64,000 nt of DNA from Nitrosopumilus sp. (GCF_025699255.1 NZ_JAILWA010000001.1:62001-126000); one strand, 5' to 3'. Shown: positions 1 to 9,431, numbered from the stretch's first letter. The notes: a model not told the origin generated them from the letters alone. Numbers and translations are program-made.

Positions 1-1739
1 AATGTTTTATCCTCAATTGTTCCATCTGCCCACCATCTTGCATTATTTTTAATCCACACAGGAACACTTTGTTCAGATGTATTGGTTTGAGAGTCCAAAT
101 TCATTTCTCTAATTAACACAATTTGTATTCCTTCACTTTCAATCCTTTCAATTAATTTCTTCAGTTCTAAGATCTGTTCTAAATTAGATTCATTAACATA
201 TGTTCCATTAACCACTTTTGAAAATTCTTGCGGGTGAGAAGTAATTACTGCAAACCCATAATTATCTAGACCGTTTATTACATCGGTAAATGTTTGTTCA
301 TGTGAAATCCCTACAAAGATATTTTGATCTGGTTCAAACGTTCCAGTAGTTGCAATTTCTGGGAATTGATATAACTCCTCTCCTTTTAATGGAAATGGCG
401 GAGGATCACCGTGAAGTAGACTTGAACTGATATGTGTAAACCCATTATCTGATAATACTTGTTTTGTGTCTTCATTGAATCTGTTTTGAGGAGGAATGAA
501 TACTTTGGAATCAATACCTAATTTTTCTTTAAGCAATTGCATTGATAATTTTAATTTCGCATCTTGTTCTTCTTTCACAAATTCCGTAAAGGGATTGTTT
601 CCAATTCCATGGTTGGCAATATCAAATTTATTATTTTTTTGAGATTTTACAAAATCCAACAATGTTAAATCATTTCCAAATGAATCTGAAATAACACCTA
701 TGGTTAGTGGGATATTTTTGTCAACAAATACTTGCATAAACTGAATTTGTACTTTATTTAACCAATAATCTTGTACATCATCAAATCTAAATGCCACACA
801 ATTACAAGATTCTATATGAGATAATTCTTGTTTTTCTGAAACATTTTGAATTTCTTTTTTGAAAATATTGAACTGGTTATCTTTTCCAATTATTTGAATT
901 TCAGTTTCAGGCCATAAATTCTCTAAATTAGGTTCAATTTTTACATTATATGTGCCTGTTTTTAGATTTGAAAATTTAGCTTGTCCTCTAAAATCAACAT
1001 TACTTGTTATTGATTCATTCCCTAATTTTTTGTTTAACGTAACTGTAATTTTATCATTTGATGAACTGACTTTGTTTGTTGAATTATTGTATAGAGTTAC
1101 AGTAATTAAATCCTCTACAATTTTTGGTACTCCGACTATTATCTTTTCATTAATTGATGATCCTGGTAGTAATTTTACAGGATATTGTGATTTCAGAAAT
1201 ATTTCTCCTAAATAAACATCTACTATATAATATTCATCAGGATTAACTGTTGATTGAATCCAATAACGTAAAGTTTCTCCCATTTTGTTGGTTATTCCTT
1301 GACGTAATTCTGCATTGTCAAAAGTTTTGATGACTACTCTTGCATCTTCAATTGGAGTTTCCCCGTCCTCATAAAACACATTAATTTTCAAACCTCCTGA
1401 TAATGGAATATTGATTTGGATCTTTTTTGATGTGTTATCTAATTGTACATATTCTACATCCGCATAAATTCCATTGACAAATACTTCAATTTTATATCTG
1501 TGATTTTCAGGAACCATTATGACATCAGGATTACTTTCTAATTTTTTTTCTAAAAATACTTCTTTGTTAAAATCTTGATACACTAATAATTTTATTTCAC
1601 TATGATCTGCTCTATCTCCATTAGTGTATTTTATTTCGACTTCGATTTTTTCTAATTCTTCTGCATCTAGAGTCTCAACAGATGTTATTATCACTAAGAA
1701 TGAAATAATCAAACACAGTCCTAGATATTTTGGTTTCAT
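1..1739 (-). CDS. Secreted polysaccharide deacetylase, 3' end outside window
   Basis: Read by hand from ATG at 1737-1739; it stays open to base 1, so the C-terminus is missing. An N-terminal hydrophobic signal segment (MKPKYLGLCLIISFLVIITS) is followed by about 280 residues of beta-rich, Ig/carboxypeptidase-regulatory-like sequence. A polysaccharide deacetylase (NodB-like) domain begins near CVAFRFDDVQDYWL, with the metal-site Asp pair and the later HGIGNNPFTEF. The visible end carries WIKNNARWWADGTIEDKT, the same small domain as in the PhnD-like protein at 60381-61469. Known of the family: N- or O-deacetylation of surface polysaccharide. One base separates it from the downstream end of the GT2 gene at 1741, which is transcribed first, so the two probably form one operon resembling PgaB/PgaC pairs. 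Substrate is unknown. Confidence 0.85.
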   Translation of the reverse strand, partial: MKPKYLGLCLIISFLVIITSVETLDAEELEKIEVEIKYTNGDRADHSEIKLLVYQDFNKEVFLEKKLESNPDVIMVPENHRYKIEVFVNGIYADVEYVQLDNTSKKIQINIPLSGGLKINVFYEDGETPIEDARVVIKTFDNAELRQGITNKMGETLRYWIQSTVNPDEYYIVDVYLGEIFLKSQYPVKLLPGSSINEKIIVGVPKIVEDLITVTLYNNSTNKVSSSNDKITVTLNKKLGNESITSNVDFRGQAKFSNLKTGTYNVKIEPNLENLWPETEIQIIGKDNQFNIFKKEIQNVSEKQELSHIESCNCVAFRFDDVQDYWLNKVQIQFMQVFVDKNIPLTIGVISDSFGNDLTLLDFVKSQKNNKFDIANHGIGNNPFTEFVKEEQDAKLKLSMQLLKEKLGIDSKVFIPPQNRFNEDTKQVLSDNGFTHISSSLLHGDPPPFPLKGEELYQFPEIATTGTFEPDQNIFVGISHEQTFTDVINGLDNYGFAVITSHPQEFSKVVNGTYVNESNLEQILELKKLIERIESEGIQIVLIREMNLDSQTNTSEQSVPVWIKNNARWWADGTIEDKT

Positions 1740-1740
1740 T

Positions 1741-3564
1741 CTATATTCCTACTCTCTTTGCACTAGTCCAAATAGCTTTCTTGTTTCTTAATTGTTCTAT
1801 AATTGCTTTCAACAACAGGAAATCTACTATTTGTTTGAATCCAAAAACCAAAAATATTGCATACCACAACAATTTTGGATCTTCTTTATCTATTCTTAAT
1901 GCTAATGCAGTCATAAGATAGTGCACTACTATGAATATTGCAGAAATTTGGAGGATGTACAAACCATCTCCCATAATAACTCCCAATATTGCATTTGCAG
2001 TAGCAATAAATCCGATAATAGGGGTTACAACCATGCCTAAAAATAGATAAGGTAATGACAGCCTTTGCAAATATCCGAATCTTGGGTTTGTCAGTGCATC
2101 TGAATGACGTTTTAAAACTTGAATATTGCCTCTATACCACCGTTTTCTCTGCGCCACAAAATCTTTCAAAGTGTTAGGGGCTTCTGTATATGCTGTTGCT
2201 TTACTACTTCCTTGGGTGATGAGGCCTGCTTTTAGTAGTTTAATAGTTTGATCAAAATCTTCTACGATGGTGTCTTTTCCATATGCTCCTGCTTCAGTCA
2301 AAAAAGATTTTCTAAAAGCTCCTAGTGCTCCTGGAACTATGGTGATTGAACCAAATATGTCAAATGCTCTACGAATAATTTGAATTCCTGTAATGTATTC
2401 TAGTGCTTGGCATATAGTTATCCAATTTTTTCTATTCCTTACTTTTATGTTTCCTGCAACAGCAGCTACATGTTCATTAACTTCAAATCCTTTTACAATT
2501 TCTTTTAGTGCGTTTCTTCCAATAATTGTATCTGCATCAACAATCACAATTATTTCACCCTTGGCATAAACCATTCCATAATTTAATGCAGTAGCCTTTC
2601 CTCCGTTTTCTTTATGCAGCACTCTGATTTTATCTTTATATCTAGATGCGATTGATAATGTTGCATCTTTACTCCCATCATCTACAAAAATTATTTCTTT
2701 ATTGGGGTATTTTGTTTCTAGTAAACCTTCTATGGTGTTTGCAATTACTTTCTCTTCATTATATGCAGGTATGACTACTGAAACTTTAGGAAATGTTTTT
2801 ACATTTTCTTGCATGTCTTCTCTATATTTGCTTACAACTGCCATTGGGACAAATAACATAACAGACCAAAATGATATGGTTAATGCCCATAGTAAAATTA
2901 TCCTTACTGGAGATTCTAACAGTGTATATCCTTCATAAGCTATCATTGTACCTATGAGAAATGGAGATCCTAGAAGGAACATTAAAAATATCGATGGAGC
3001 CTTTTGCCCTGGTTTATTTTTAGAATATAATTTGCCTGTAGAACCTAATACATGATACAGTGTAAGGACTCCTCCAATACCCATTGCTATCATGCTAAGT
3101 GGTCCTAAAATGAAATATACACTAGCTACAAGAAACGCCACGATTGTTACTGTTAATCCTATTTGGACCGGATCTGGTTTCGATTTTTTATGAGATGCCG
3201 TTGGTATTGTAGGCTTTGAATTTTGTATAACGACATCAATACAATTTGCATGATACCATTTATTCTGATATCTAGATGATTTTTCATCGAGATTGATATC
3301 TGTTTTACATTTGGTACATTTTATCATATTTGGATTTAAAAAAACAGATTTATCGTTTTTAGATAACAGATTATGGGTTTTTGGTTGCTCAAAATCCACA
3401 TTGGTTATTTCAAAATCTAAAATTTTTTCTAAATATCGTCTATCTGAATTTATAATCTCTTTATTTTGATTTAGTCTTTTTAACAAATATTGATTTCTTC
3501 CATCATCTCCTAGTGATTGCTCAATAGCATTTTTTAGCTTTGTAACGATGATCTTTTTATCCAA
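1741..3564 (-). CDS. Membrane glycosyltransferase family 2 with N-terminal zinc finger
   Basis: 607 residues. The soluble N-terminus (about 1-130) holds a LIM/zinc-knuckle-like set C83, C86, H105, C108. Four hydrophobic segments follow (about 135-245). The GT2 domain starts near residue 260 with VSVVIPAYNEE, then VDDGSKDAT, the DxD-type DADT, the VEDFD acidic motif and the processive-enzyme QRKRW motif. Further membrane spans lie at the C-terminus. This arrangement matches chitin/hyaluronan/PNAG synthase-like processive enzymes that polymerise and export a polysaccharide. The adjacent deacetylase supports synthesis of a deacetylated surface polysaccharide. The zinc-finger extension is unusual for this family. 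The polymer made cannot be read from sequence. Confidence 0.9.
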   Translation of the reverse strand: MDKKIIVTKLKNAIEQSLGDDGRNQYLLKRLNQNKEIINSDRRYLEKILDFEITNVDFEQPKTHNLLSKNDKSVFLNPNMIKCTKCKTDINLDEKSSRYQNKWYHANCIDVVIQNSKPTIPTASHKKSKPDPVQIGLTVTIVAFLVASVYFILGPLSMIAMGIGGVLTLYHVLGSTGKLYSKNKPGQKAPSIFLMFLLGSPFLIGTMIAYEGYTLLESPVRIILLWALTISFWSVMLFVPMAVVSKYREDMQENVKTFPKVSVVIPAYNEEKVIANTIEGLLETKYPNKEIIFVDDGSKDATLSIASRYKDKIRVLHKENGGKATALNYGMVYAKGEIIVIVDADTIIGRNALKEIVKGFEVNEHVAAVAGNIKVRNRKNWITICQALEYITGIQIIRRAFDIFGSITIVPGALGAFRKSFLTEAGAYGKDTIVEDFDQTIKLLKAGLITQGSSKATAYTEAPNTLKDFVAQRKRWYRGNIQVLKRHSDALTNPRFGYLQRLSLPYLFLGMVVTPIIGFIATANAILGVIMGDGLYILQISAIFIVVHYLMTALALRIDKEDPKLLWYAIFLVFGFKQIVDFLLLKAIIEQLRNKKAIWTSAKRVGI

Positions 3565-3673
3565 TTTTGTAATTGTAAATGCCTAATTTGTGATTATATG
3601 TGAGATCGTCATGAAAGTTTTCCTTTCAGTCTATTTTTTTTGCAAAAAATGCAAATGTTATTTGAGAAACAAA

Positions 3674-3976
3674 TCATTCTCTGTTTATTTCATAAAATTC
3701 AACTGGATGAGTAAATTGCCTGTTGTGATCTACTTCCTGCCAAAATTTTTCTTCATCTATATTCCGACCTTCGTTTATCCATACGTTTAGAACTTTTTGC
3801 ATAAACATTTCTGTATTTTGATCAATTTGAGGTCTAATTCCTGTTTCTTTTTCTACTCTGTCTCTTTCCTCTTTGAATTTTTTTAACAATTCTTTAAGGT
3901 GTTTTCCATTTATTTCTGAAGCTTTTTTCTTTTTTTCAGATTGGATGGATTTTTTCATATTTGTAAAAAATCCCAT
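3674..3976 (-). CDS. Small charged hypothetical protein
   Basis: 100 residues, unrecognised. The N-terminus is Lys-rich and helical (MKKSIQSEKKKKASEINGKH); the rest is mixed charged sequence with aromatic residues (EEKFWQEVDHNRQFTHPVEF), which looks like a folded soluble protein. No signal peptide or cysteine. It lies upstream of the GT2 gene on the same strand, separated by about 110 bases that hold no clear gene. Confidence 0.6.
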   Translation of the reverse strand: MGFFTNMKKSIQSEKKKKASEINGKHLKELLKKFKEERDRVEKETGIRPQIDQNTEMFMQKVLNVWINEGRNIDEEKFWQEVDHNRQFTHPVEFYEINRE

Positions 3977-4070
3977 ATTTGTTGTATGAATTCTTTAATT
4001 AAAAAGTTATAATGCTAGGATAACTGATTGAAAATTATCTTCACAGACATTTTTATGATTTTTTTACCTT

Positions 4071-4196
4071 CTACATTTTAGGCAAATTTCCACTATTATC
4101 TAAATTTGATTTACAAACTTTGCAATATAGTCTTACTTCTTTTGATGGAAATTCTGTACCGCAGTTTTTACATGTAAAGAATTTTTCTTTATTCAT
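4071..4196 (-). CDS. 41-residue zinc-ribbon mini-protein
   Basis: Short reading frame found by eye: ATG at 4194-4196, TAG at 4071-4073. It encodes two CxxC pairs (CKNCG and CKVCK) 16 residues apart, the layout of a single zinc ribbon, with no other domain. Small stand-alone zinc ribbons are frequent in this window (4603, 15628, 15734, 20412, 21380, 61557). Function unknown; a nucleic-acid or protein-binding role is inference. Confidence 0.6.
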   Translation of the reverse strand: MNKEKFFTCKNCGTEFPSKEVRLYCKVCKSNLDNSGNLPKM

Positions 4197-4245
4197 AATG
4201 TGTAACTACAAATAATGAACTTAAGCATGTTGGTGTGTTTTTGAT

Positions 4246-4557
4246 TTATCTGCCAGGTCTTCTAAAACCACGTTCAATTTTACAATTTGACGCAGATGCT
4301 TTTTGGAATTTTTTATTTTGTATTTTATTTTTAGGTTTATTATTTGAAATATCTTTTTCAACTTTAAATTTTCTTTCAGTACTATGTTCTATTTTTTCAT
4401 TTTCTTTTTTAGATATGTTGTTTGTTGGTGAGATCTTCTTTTTACTTTTTTTCTTTGATTTTTTAAAATTCTGTGTATTTTTTTGAGTCCATTGTATATT
4501 ATTCAAATCTGATGATGAGGATTTTTCTTTGTTATAATCCCCAAGTGATTTTATCAT
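4246..4557 (-). CDS. Lys-rich hypothetical protein
   Basis: 103 residues, very basic and low-complexity (runs such as KKSKKKSKKKISP), ending GFRRPGR. No hydrophobic core is obvious, so it is probably disordered; the composition would suit nucleic-acid or ribosome binding, but that is inference. It lies between two zinc mini-protein genes on the same strand. Low-complexity A/T composition leaves some doubt that it is a real gene. Confidence 0.45.
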   Translation of the reverse strand: MIKSLGDYNKEKSSSSDLNNIQWTQKNTQNFKKSKKKSKKKISPTNNISKKENEKIEHSTERKFKVEKDISNNKPKNKIQNKKFQKASASNCKIERGFRRPGR

Positions 4558-4602
4558 AGAATTAATTATTTGGAATTAACTTAAGAGTATTGATATTTTT
4601 AA

Positions 4603-4791
4603 TTATTTTTCTCCTTGATTTACTTCATCTTTTATTGCTTGAATACAGTCATGACAAATTATTGATTTATCATCCATTTTACGGATTTCGTCATGATTTT
4701 GAAATTCTGAATCATATGTAGCAGATATAACTATTTTATTATTCCAAACTTCATACTCTTTCTTCTTTTTAGAACATCTTTGACAATTCAT
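4603..4791 (-). CDS. Small CxxC-CxxC protein
   Basis: 62 residues: an N-terminal CQRC, a central beta-like stretch (EVWNNKIVISATYDSEF), then CHDC and a short helix. The widely spaced Cys pairs could bind one zinc. The start ATG (4789-4791) sits about 80 bases from the divergent gap start, so the two share an intergenic promoter region. Function unknown. Confidence 0.6.
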   Translation of the reverse strand: MNCQRCSKKKKEYEVWNNKIVISATYDSEFQNHDEIRKMDDKSIICHDCIQAIKDEVNQGEK

Positions 4792-4868
4792 ACCTTTTTA
4801 GATTTATAATTATCTAGTATGTGTATTTTCAAACTAATGTAAATAAATGGGTAAATAAAATCAATTTC

Positions 4869-5918
4869 ATGAAGCAAATATTTGTCAATGGATATGGTTC
4901 TATTGGGAGTAGAATTGTTTCATTCCTCAAAGATGATCCTGAAATAGTAGTTGTAGGTGTTGGAAAATATTCTCCTGATAAAAAAGTAGAAGAAGCAATT
5001 TCTAAAGGTCTTGATGTGTATGTTCCTGAATCAAAGATTGATTCTTTTTCAAGTTATAAAATATCTGGTACAATTGAATCGGCATTAGATAAATCTGATT
5101 TAGTAATTGATGCTTCCCCTGGTGGACATGGGTTTAAAAATAAAAAAAATCTATACGAACCAAAAAATATTCCTGCAATTTATCAAGGCGGGGAATCTAC
5201 TATGGGTTCTGAAGCTGTTTCTGATTTATTGTTCAATTCTAGAGCCAATTATGATCAAGCATTAGGAAAATTTCATGTTATGCAGGGTAGTTGTAATGTT
5301 ACTGGTATGGGACGTATTCTAGAACCACTACGTGATAAATTTAGTGAACAGCTAGTCAGATTTGATGTAACTTTAGTTAGAAGATGGGCAGACATAGAAC
5401 AAACAGAAAAAAAATTATCCGACACAATTGAAATGACTGAAAAACCTCATCACGGTGATGACGTCAAACTCTATTTTGGAAAAGATGCTCCTCTATATGT
5501 TAGAGCAATCAAGGTACCTACTCGTCAAATGCATTTGCATATTATGGATATTAGATTCAAAAATGTTGCGCCTAAACCATCTATTATTCACGATATATTC
5601 ACAAATGAGTTTGGAGTTGCAACATTATGGACTGCAAAAGGTACTAAGGATGTAAGAGATTATGCTCAAACTATGGACTTTAACTTTACAGATACGAATA
5701 TGATTCACATTCATGCAAATATGACTACATCTATAGGTGACACTGTACAAATGATGTATTCTGATGATCAAACTGGAATTGTGATTCCTGAAAACCATAT
5801 GTTGATGCAAGCAATGCTTTTTGAACGTTCATATCAAGATGCATTTGCTCATACTGAATCTATTTTTCACATGAAAGAAAAGAAAAAAATGTTAGAAGAA
5901 CATTTTAAAAACAATTAG
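4869..5918 (+). CDS. gap: Type II (archaeal) glyceraldehyde-3-phosphate dehydrogenase
   Basis: The ATG at 4869 is chosen over an in-frame ATG at 4821 because the family begins directly with the Rossmann motif (MKQIFVNGYGSIGSRI); it gives 349 residues, the normal family length. Seen: nucleotide-binding GYGSIG, QGGE, the catalytic Cys142 in QGSCNVTGM, LVRRWADIEQ and MHLHIMDIRF. Archaeal GAPDH (EC 1.2.1.59) interconverts glyceraldehyde 3-phosphate and 1,3-bisphosphoglycerate with NAD(P); in an autotroph it would work mainly toward sugar synthesis. An A/T-rich TAAATAAATG at 4840-4849 lies about 25 bases before the ATG, consistent with leaderless transcription. Its end overlaps the convergent gene at 5915 by 4 bases. 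Confidence 0.95.
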   Translation: MKQIFVNGYGSIGSRIVSFLKDDPEIVVVGVGKYSPDKKVEEAISKGLDVYVPESKIDSFSSYKISGTIESALDKSDLVIDASPGGHGFKNKKNLYEPKNIPAIYQGGESTMGSEAVSDLLFNSRANYDQALGKFHVMQGSCNVTGMGRILEPLRDKFSEQLVRFDVTLVRRWADIEQTEKKLSDTIEMTEKPHHGDDVKLYFGKDAPLYVRAIKVPTRQMHLHIMDIRFKNVAPKPSIIHDIFTNEFGVATLWTAKGTKDVRDYAQTMDFNFTDTNMIHIHANMTTSIGDTVQMMYSDDQTGIVIPENHMLMQAMLFERSYQDAFAHTESIFHMKEKKKMLEEHFKNN

Positions 5919-7174
5919 CTTTTTTCATTAATTTTTTCTATACGAACTTCTACAGGTAAATTTTTAACAACTTTTTGAACGATGATTTTAAGATGATTAA
6001 CTTCTACTTTATCTCCCTCATGTGGAATGTCTTGTAATTTGTGATGCAGTAATCCATTTAATGTTGAAAAATCATCTCCTTGAGGAATTTCTGTTTTGAA
6101 TATCTCGTTAATTTTATCAATTTCTACATCTCCACTTGTTATTATGGTATTTTTATCCACAACATGAAATTTTGCTTTCTTTTCTGCATCTGTTTCATCC
6201 TCTATTTCTCCCACAATTTCTTCGATAAGATCTTCTAATGTAACTAGTCCTTCTACCCCTCCATGTTCATCAATAACTATTGCCATGTGTGTTTTTCTAC
6301 CCTTCATTTCTTTTAATAAAGCACTTACCATTTTTTCTTGAGATGCAAACACGGGGTCTCTAGAAATTTGTTTTAATGTCATCATTTTATTTTCGTCTTC
6401 TAACACTCTTAAAACATCACGTACGTGAATGAATCCTACAATGTCATCATTTGTTTTTCCATAAATTGGAAATCTGGAATGTGAGCTTTGGTTGATTAAT
6501 GGTAATGCATCAAAAATTAACATGTTTGCTGGCAGTACAAACATCTTTGTTCTGGGAGTCATAACTGCTCTGATTACTGTATCATCAAAGTTTAATGCAC
6601 CATGAACTAAATCTCGTTCTGTTTTTTCTAATGCATCATCTTTAAACCCTTGATCTATTATGCCTCTGATTTCTTTCTCGGTTAGTGCAGGTGGATGATA
6701 ATCACTTCCCGTAATTTTTATCATTCCGCGTGTAATTTTTTCTAAAATCCAAACTACTGGAAAAGTAGCATAACTAAAGAAGAGCAATATGCCACTAGAT
6801 CTTAATGCTACTTTTGAGGCATTAGCATTACAATAAGTTTTTGGAGTCACTTCCCCAAAAATAATAATTAAAAAGGTCATAATTCCCACTGCAATACCTA
6901 ATCCGCTATCCCCGAAAATTTTTATTGCAACTACAGTTGCCAGTGCTGATGAACCAATGTTTACTAAATTATTGCCTAGGTTTACTGCAGACATCATCCA
7001 TCCAGGATTTGATTTTAACTTGTAGAGTGCTTTAGAACCTCTTCGTTTTTCTTTAACTAAACGTTCAACTGTAGCTTGAGTAGTTCCAACTAGTGCAACT
7101 TCCAATCCACTAAAAAATCCAGATAACCCAATTAATCCTGCTAATGCAGCAAGCTCCATCCAGAGTTCTACCAT
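5915..7174 (-). CDS. CNNM/CorC-family membrane protein (DUF21 + CBS pair)
   Basis: 419 residues. An N-terminal DUF21 membrane domain of about four hydrophobic segments (residues 1-170, GLSGFFSGLEVALVGTTQAT) is followed by two CBS domains (about 190-310, including VMTPRTKMFVLP and HGGVEGLVTLEDLIEEIVGE) and a C-terminal CorC/HlyC transporter-associated domain. Proteins with this order are linked to Mg2+ or other divalent cation transport, sensing nucleotides through the CBS pair. The old hemolysin label is historical. It stands alone, convergent with gap. Confidence 0.9.
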   Translation of the reverse strand: MVELWMELAALAGLIGLSGFFSGLEVALVGTTQATVERLVKEKRRGSKALYKLKSNPGWMMSAVNLGNNLVNIGSSALATVVAIKIFGDSGLGIAVGIMTFLIIIFGEVTPKTYCNANASKVALRSSGILLFFSYATFPVVWILEKITRGMIKITGSDYHPPALTEKEIRGIIDQGFKDDALEKTERDLVHGALNFDDTVIRAVMTPRTKMFVLPANMLIFDALPLINQSSHSRFPIYGKTNDDIVGFIHVRDVLRVLEDENKMMTLKQISRDPVFASQEKMVSALLKEMKGRKTHMAIVIDEHGGVEGLVTLEDLIEEIVGEIEDETDAEKKAKFHVVDKNTIITSGDVEIDKINEIFKTEIPQGDDFSTLNGLLHHKLQDIPHEGDKVEVNHLKIIVQKVVKNLPVEVRIEKINEKS

Positions 7175-7316
7175 GAAATCCTCCAGAAAATCAAATTAGA
7201 ATAACCATGTTTGTTACTCATTTATTTATTATACACCATCTTTTGGTTATACTGATTTTATGAAACTTGGATTTAACTCTTAGTATATTTCTGAAAAAAC
7301 TTGTCTAGAACTAAGG

Positions 7317-8654
7317 CTAATTTTTAGGAGGTTTTGCAAACCTATTTTCTGGATTTCTATGATAGTCTACAGGAATCATGGCATCTTTTTGTCTTCCAGT
7401 GAGAATACCTACTACTATGTCGTCTTTTTTAATAATTTCTTCATTCATTAATTTTTTAATACCTATCACAGATGCCCCTGATGCCATTTCACAATCAAAC
7501 CCATTAAGACCTACGACAGACATGCCATCTAACATTTCTGAATCTGAAACTGTGGTTGCTACACCATTTGTAAATTCTAATGCTCGTAATCCTTTCAAAA
7601 TATTTGCAGGTCTACCAATCTGAATTGCAGTAGCTTTTGTTTTTGGTCTTAACCCTTCATTATCTAAATATTCATAATATTTTGAGATAAGTTCTGTATT
7701 TGGTTTTCCTTTATTCCATCTAAGCTCTTCTCCTTCAAATTTTCCATTATACAAATCAGATAATGTGCTTGCTCCTTCCGAATTAATTACTGCAATTCTT
7801 GGAATTTTTTTTATCCATCCCCATTCATACAATTCCATTAACGCCTTACCACAACTAGATGTATTACCTAATGCTCCTCCAGGATAAACAATCCAATCAG
7901 GTACTTCCCAATTCAAATATTCTAATGCTCTAAAAGGAATTGTTTTTTGACCTTCGATTCTAAATGGATTTACTGAATTTACTGTATATCCGTCATGATT
8001 TTGCGCGTCATCCAATGATTGTTTTAACGCATCATCAAAATTTCCATCTACTTCCACAATCTGTGCACCAAATTGATATGCTTGACTGAGTTTTCCTGGA
8101 GCAATTTGACCTGCAGGAATATACACATCACAGTTGATTCCTTCATTTGCAGCAAACATTCCTGCTGATGCTGAGGTATTACCTGTAGATGCACAAACAA
8201 TTTTTTTTGCACCTACCATTTTTGCATGTGTAACAGCTGTTGCCATCCCATTATCCTTGAATGAACCACTAGGATTGTATCCTTCAGGCTGCAACCATAA
8301 ATTATCATTTGAAATTCCAATAAAATTTGCAGCTTTTGACATATGATATGGTTTTGATTGTCTGCCTTCAGAACCATCAAGAGAAACAAGATATTTTGAA
8401 CATTCTTCCATGTTTTCTGTATCTATTTGACAAAAATTTAACAAATCTCTAAAACGCCATACTCCACTTTCATTGAAAATACTTCCTTCAGAATTCCTTC
8501 GTTTGTAAAAAATTTCTTTTAGTGTTGTTGAAGGTGTTTTTTTGTATTTTACATCTAAAAGATGCCCTTTTTCACATTGCACATTGGTGTTATCTATAGG
8601 GTATTCTAATCCACATTGGGGATCAATACATTTGAGATAAGCATCACCTTGCAT
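7317..8654 (-). CDS. thrC: Threonine synthase
   Basis: 445 residues. The N-terminus has a zinc-ribbon-like C9/C14/C27/H31 set, typical of archaeal threonine synthases. The PLP-dependent fold II core shows the lysine motif PSGSFKDNGM (near residue 133), STGNTSASAG for phosphate binding, and a later Gly-rich GGALGNTSS. The enzyme converts O-phosphohomoserine to threonine and phosphate. A paralogous fold II enzyme, threonine dehydratase, lies at 18122-19330; the zinc-ribbon N-terminus and lack of an ACT domain distinguish this one. Confidence 0.92.
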   Translation of the reverse strand: MQGDAYLKCIDPQCGLEYPIDNTNVQCEKGHLLDVKYKKTPSTTLKEIFYKRRNSEGSIFNESGVWRFRDLLNFCQIDTENMEECSKYLVSLDGSEGRQSKPYHMSKAANFIGISNDNLWLQPEGYNPSGSFKDNGMATAVTHAKMVGAKKIVCASTGNTSASAGMFAANEGINCDVYIPAGQIAPGKLSQAYQFGAQIVEVDGNFDDALKQSLDDAQNHDGYTVNSVNPFRIEGQKTIPFRALEYLNWEVPDWIVYPGGALGNTSSCGKALMELYEWGWIKKIPRIAVINSEGASTLSDLYNGKFEGEELRWNKGKPNTELISKYYEYLDNEGLRPKTKATAIQIGRPANILKGLRALEFTNGVATTVSDSEMLDGMSVVGLNGFDCEMASGASVIGIKKLMNEEIIKKDDIVVGILTGRQKDAMIPVDYHRNPENRFAKPPKN

Positions 8655-8759
8655 CGTAATTTCAATTATTGGGTGATAATTTAAAGGAAATCCTGTAAAA
8701 ATTGTTAAAGTTAAGCTATTTTTGCTAAACTATAGATTAGATGCGATTCAAACATCCTC

Positions 8760-9134
8760 ATGGTTTCTTACAATGACCATCTTAAGAAAATTCTTATTCA
8801 AATAATTGACTCCTACCAAACATTAAAAGAAATTAAAGACAATCCAGGAGATCTTGATCTAATTAGAAAAGAAATGCTAAAAATCAATGGCTTTCTCAAG
8901 GTTTCTACAAACAATATCGATGAGTATAAAATCACAGTATCTGATTTTAAAAATTTAAAATCAAAGTTTAATCATTATTTAGATAATTTTTTCTTTGAAA
9001 AAGAAATAGAAACCATGGCTCCTTTATACTCTAATGATATTCATAGAATTAAAAATATGCGTTTAAAAATAATTGAATCTCTGGAAGATAAAAAAATGAT
9101 TGATTCTATAAAGGAGATAATAGACAAATTATGA
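8760..9134 (+). CDS. Helical hypothetical protein
   Basis: 124 residues, unrecognised, almost wholly charged amphipathic helix (IQIIDSYQTLKEIKDNPGDL, IKNMRLKIIESLEDKKM), so a small helical bundle or coiled coil. No Cys, no membrane span. Its TGA overlaps the start of the following Cys-rich mini-gene (ATGA at 9131), which suggests the two are translated together. About 105 bases separate it from the divergent thrC start. Confidence 0.6.
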   Translation: MVSYNDHLKKILIQIIDSYQTLKEIKDNPGDLDLIRKEMLKINGFLKVSTNNIDEYKITVSDFKNLKSKFNHYLDNFFFEKEIETMAPLYSNDIHRIKNMRLKIIESLEDKKMIDSIKEIIDKL

Positions 9135-9235
9135 CTGAAGAAAAAAAATGCATATTGTGTGGATGTCGTGATCATAAATTGTTTGGGTGTAACAGACATA
9201 TGTCAAAAAAATGCAGTTGTTTTAAGAACTCTTAA
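9131..9235 (+). CDS. 34-residue Cys-rich mini-protein
   Basis: Found by hand: ATG at 9131 overlaps the previous stop by 4 bases; TAA at 9233-9235. It encodes six cysteines in 34 residues (CILCGC, GC, CSC) plus two histidines. The coupling to the helical protein upstream supports reality. Metal binding is likely from composition; role unknown. It faces another Cys-rich mini-gene at 9246-9362. Confidence 0.55.
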   Translation: MTEEKKCILCGCRDHKLFGCNRHMSKKCSCFKNS

Positions 9236-9245
9236 TTTACAAATA

Positions 9246-9362
9246 TTATTTTCGTTTAGGTCCAGATCTTTCATGAAAATTTAAACAACATTTGCACTCT
9301 TTTTCTAAACATTCTGATTCCTTATGATGACCACAAATACCACATTCACAACTTTTTGACAT
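9246..9362 (-). CDS. 38-residue Cys-rich mini-protein
   Basis: Found by hand: ATG at 9360-9362, TAA at 9246-9248. Eight cysteines in 38 residues (CECGICGHHKESECLEKECK then CC) and three histidines, so a metal-binding mini-protein is very likely. It is convergent with the other Cys-rich mini-gene, with only 10 bases between the stops. The two are alike in composition (CGxC followed by HxxxxC) and may be distant paralogues. Confidence 0.6.
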   Translation of the reverse strand: MSKSCECGICGHHKESECLEKECKCCLNFHERSGPKRK

Positions 9363-9431
9363 GATTATGATTAATGTATTTAGAATATAATTTATCCCCC
9401 AATTTTTTATGAGTTTAAGGTCAAAATGAGA

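Noticed and set aside
3612-3640. TGAAAG/CTTTCA hairpin followed by T run
   Set aside because: Looks like a terminator on the plus strand, but no plus-strand gene precedes it; 6-base arms are expected by chance in this composition.
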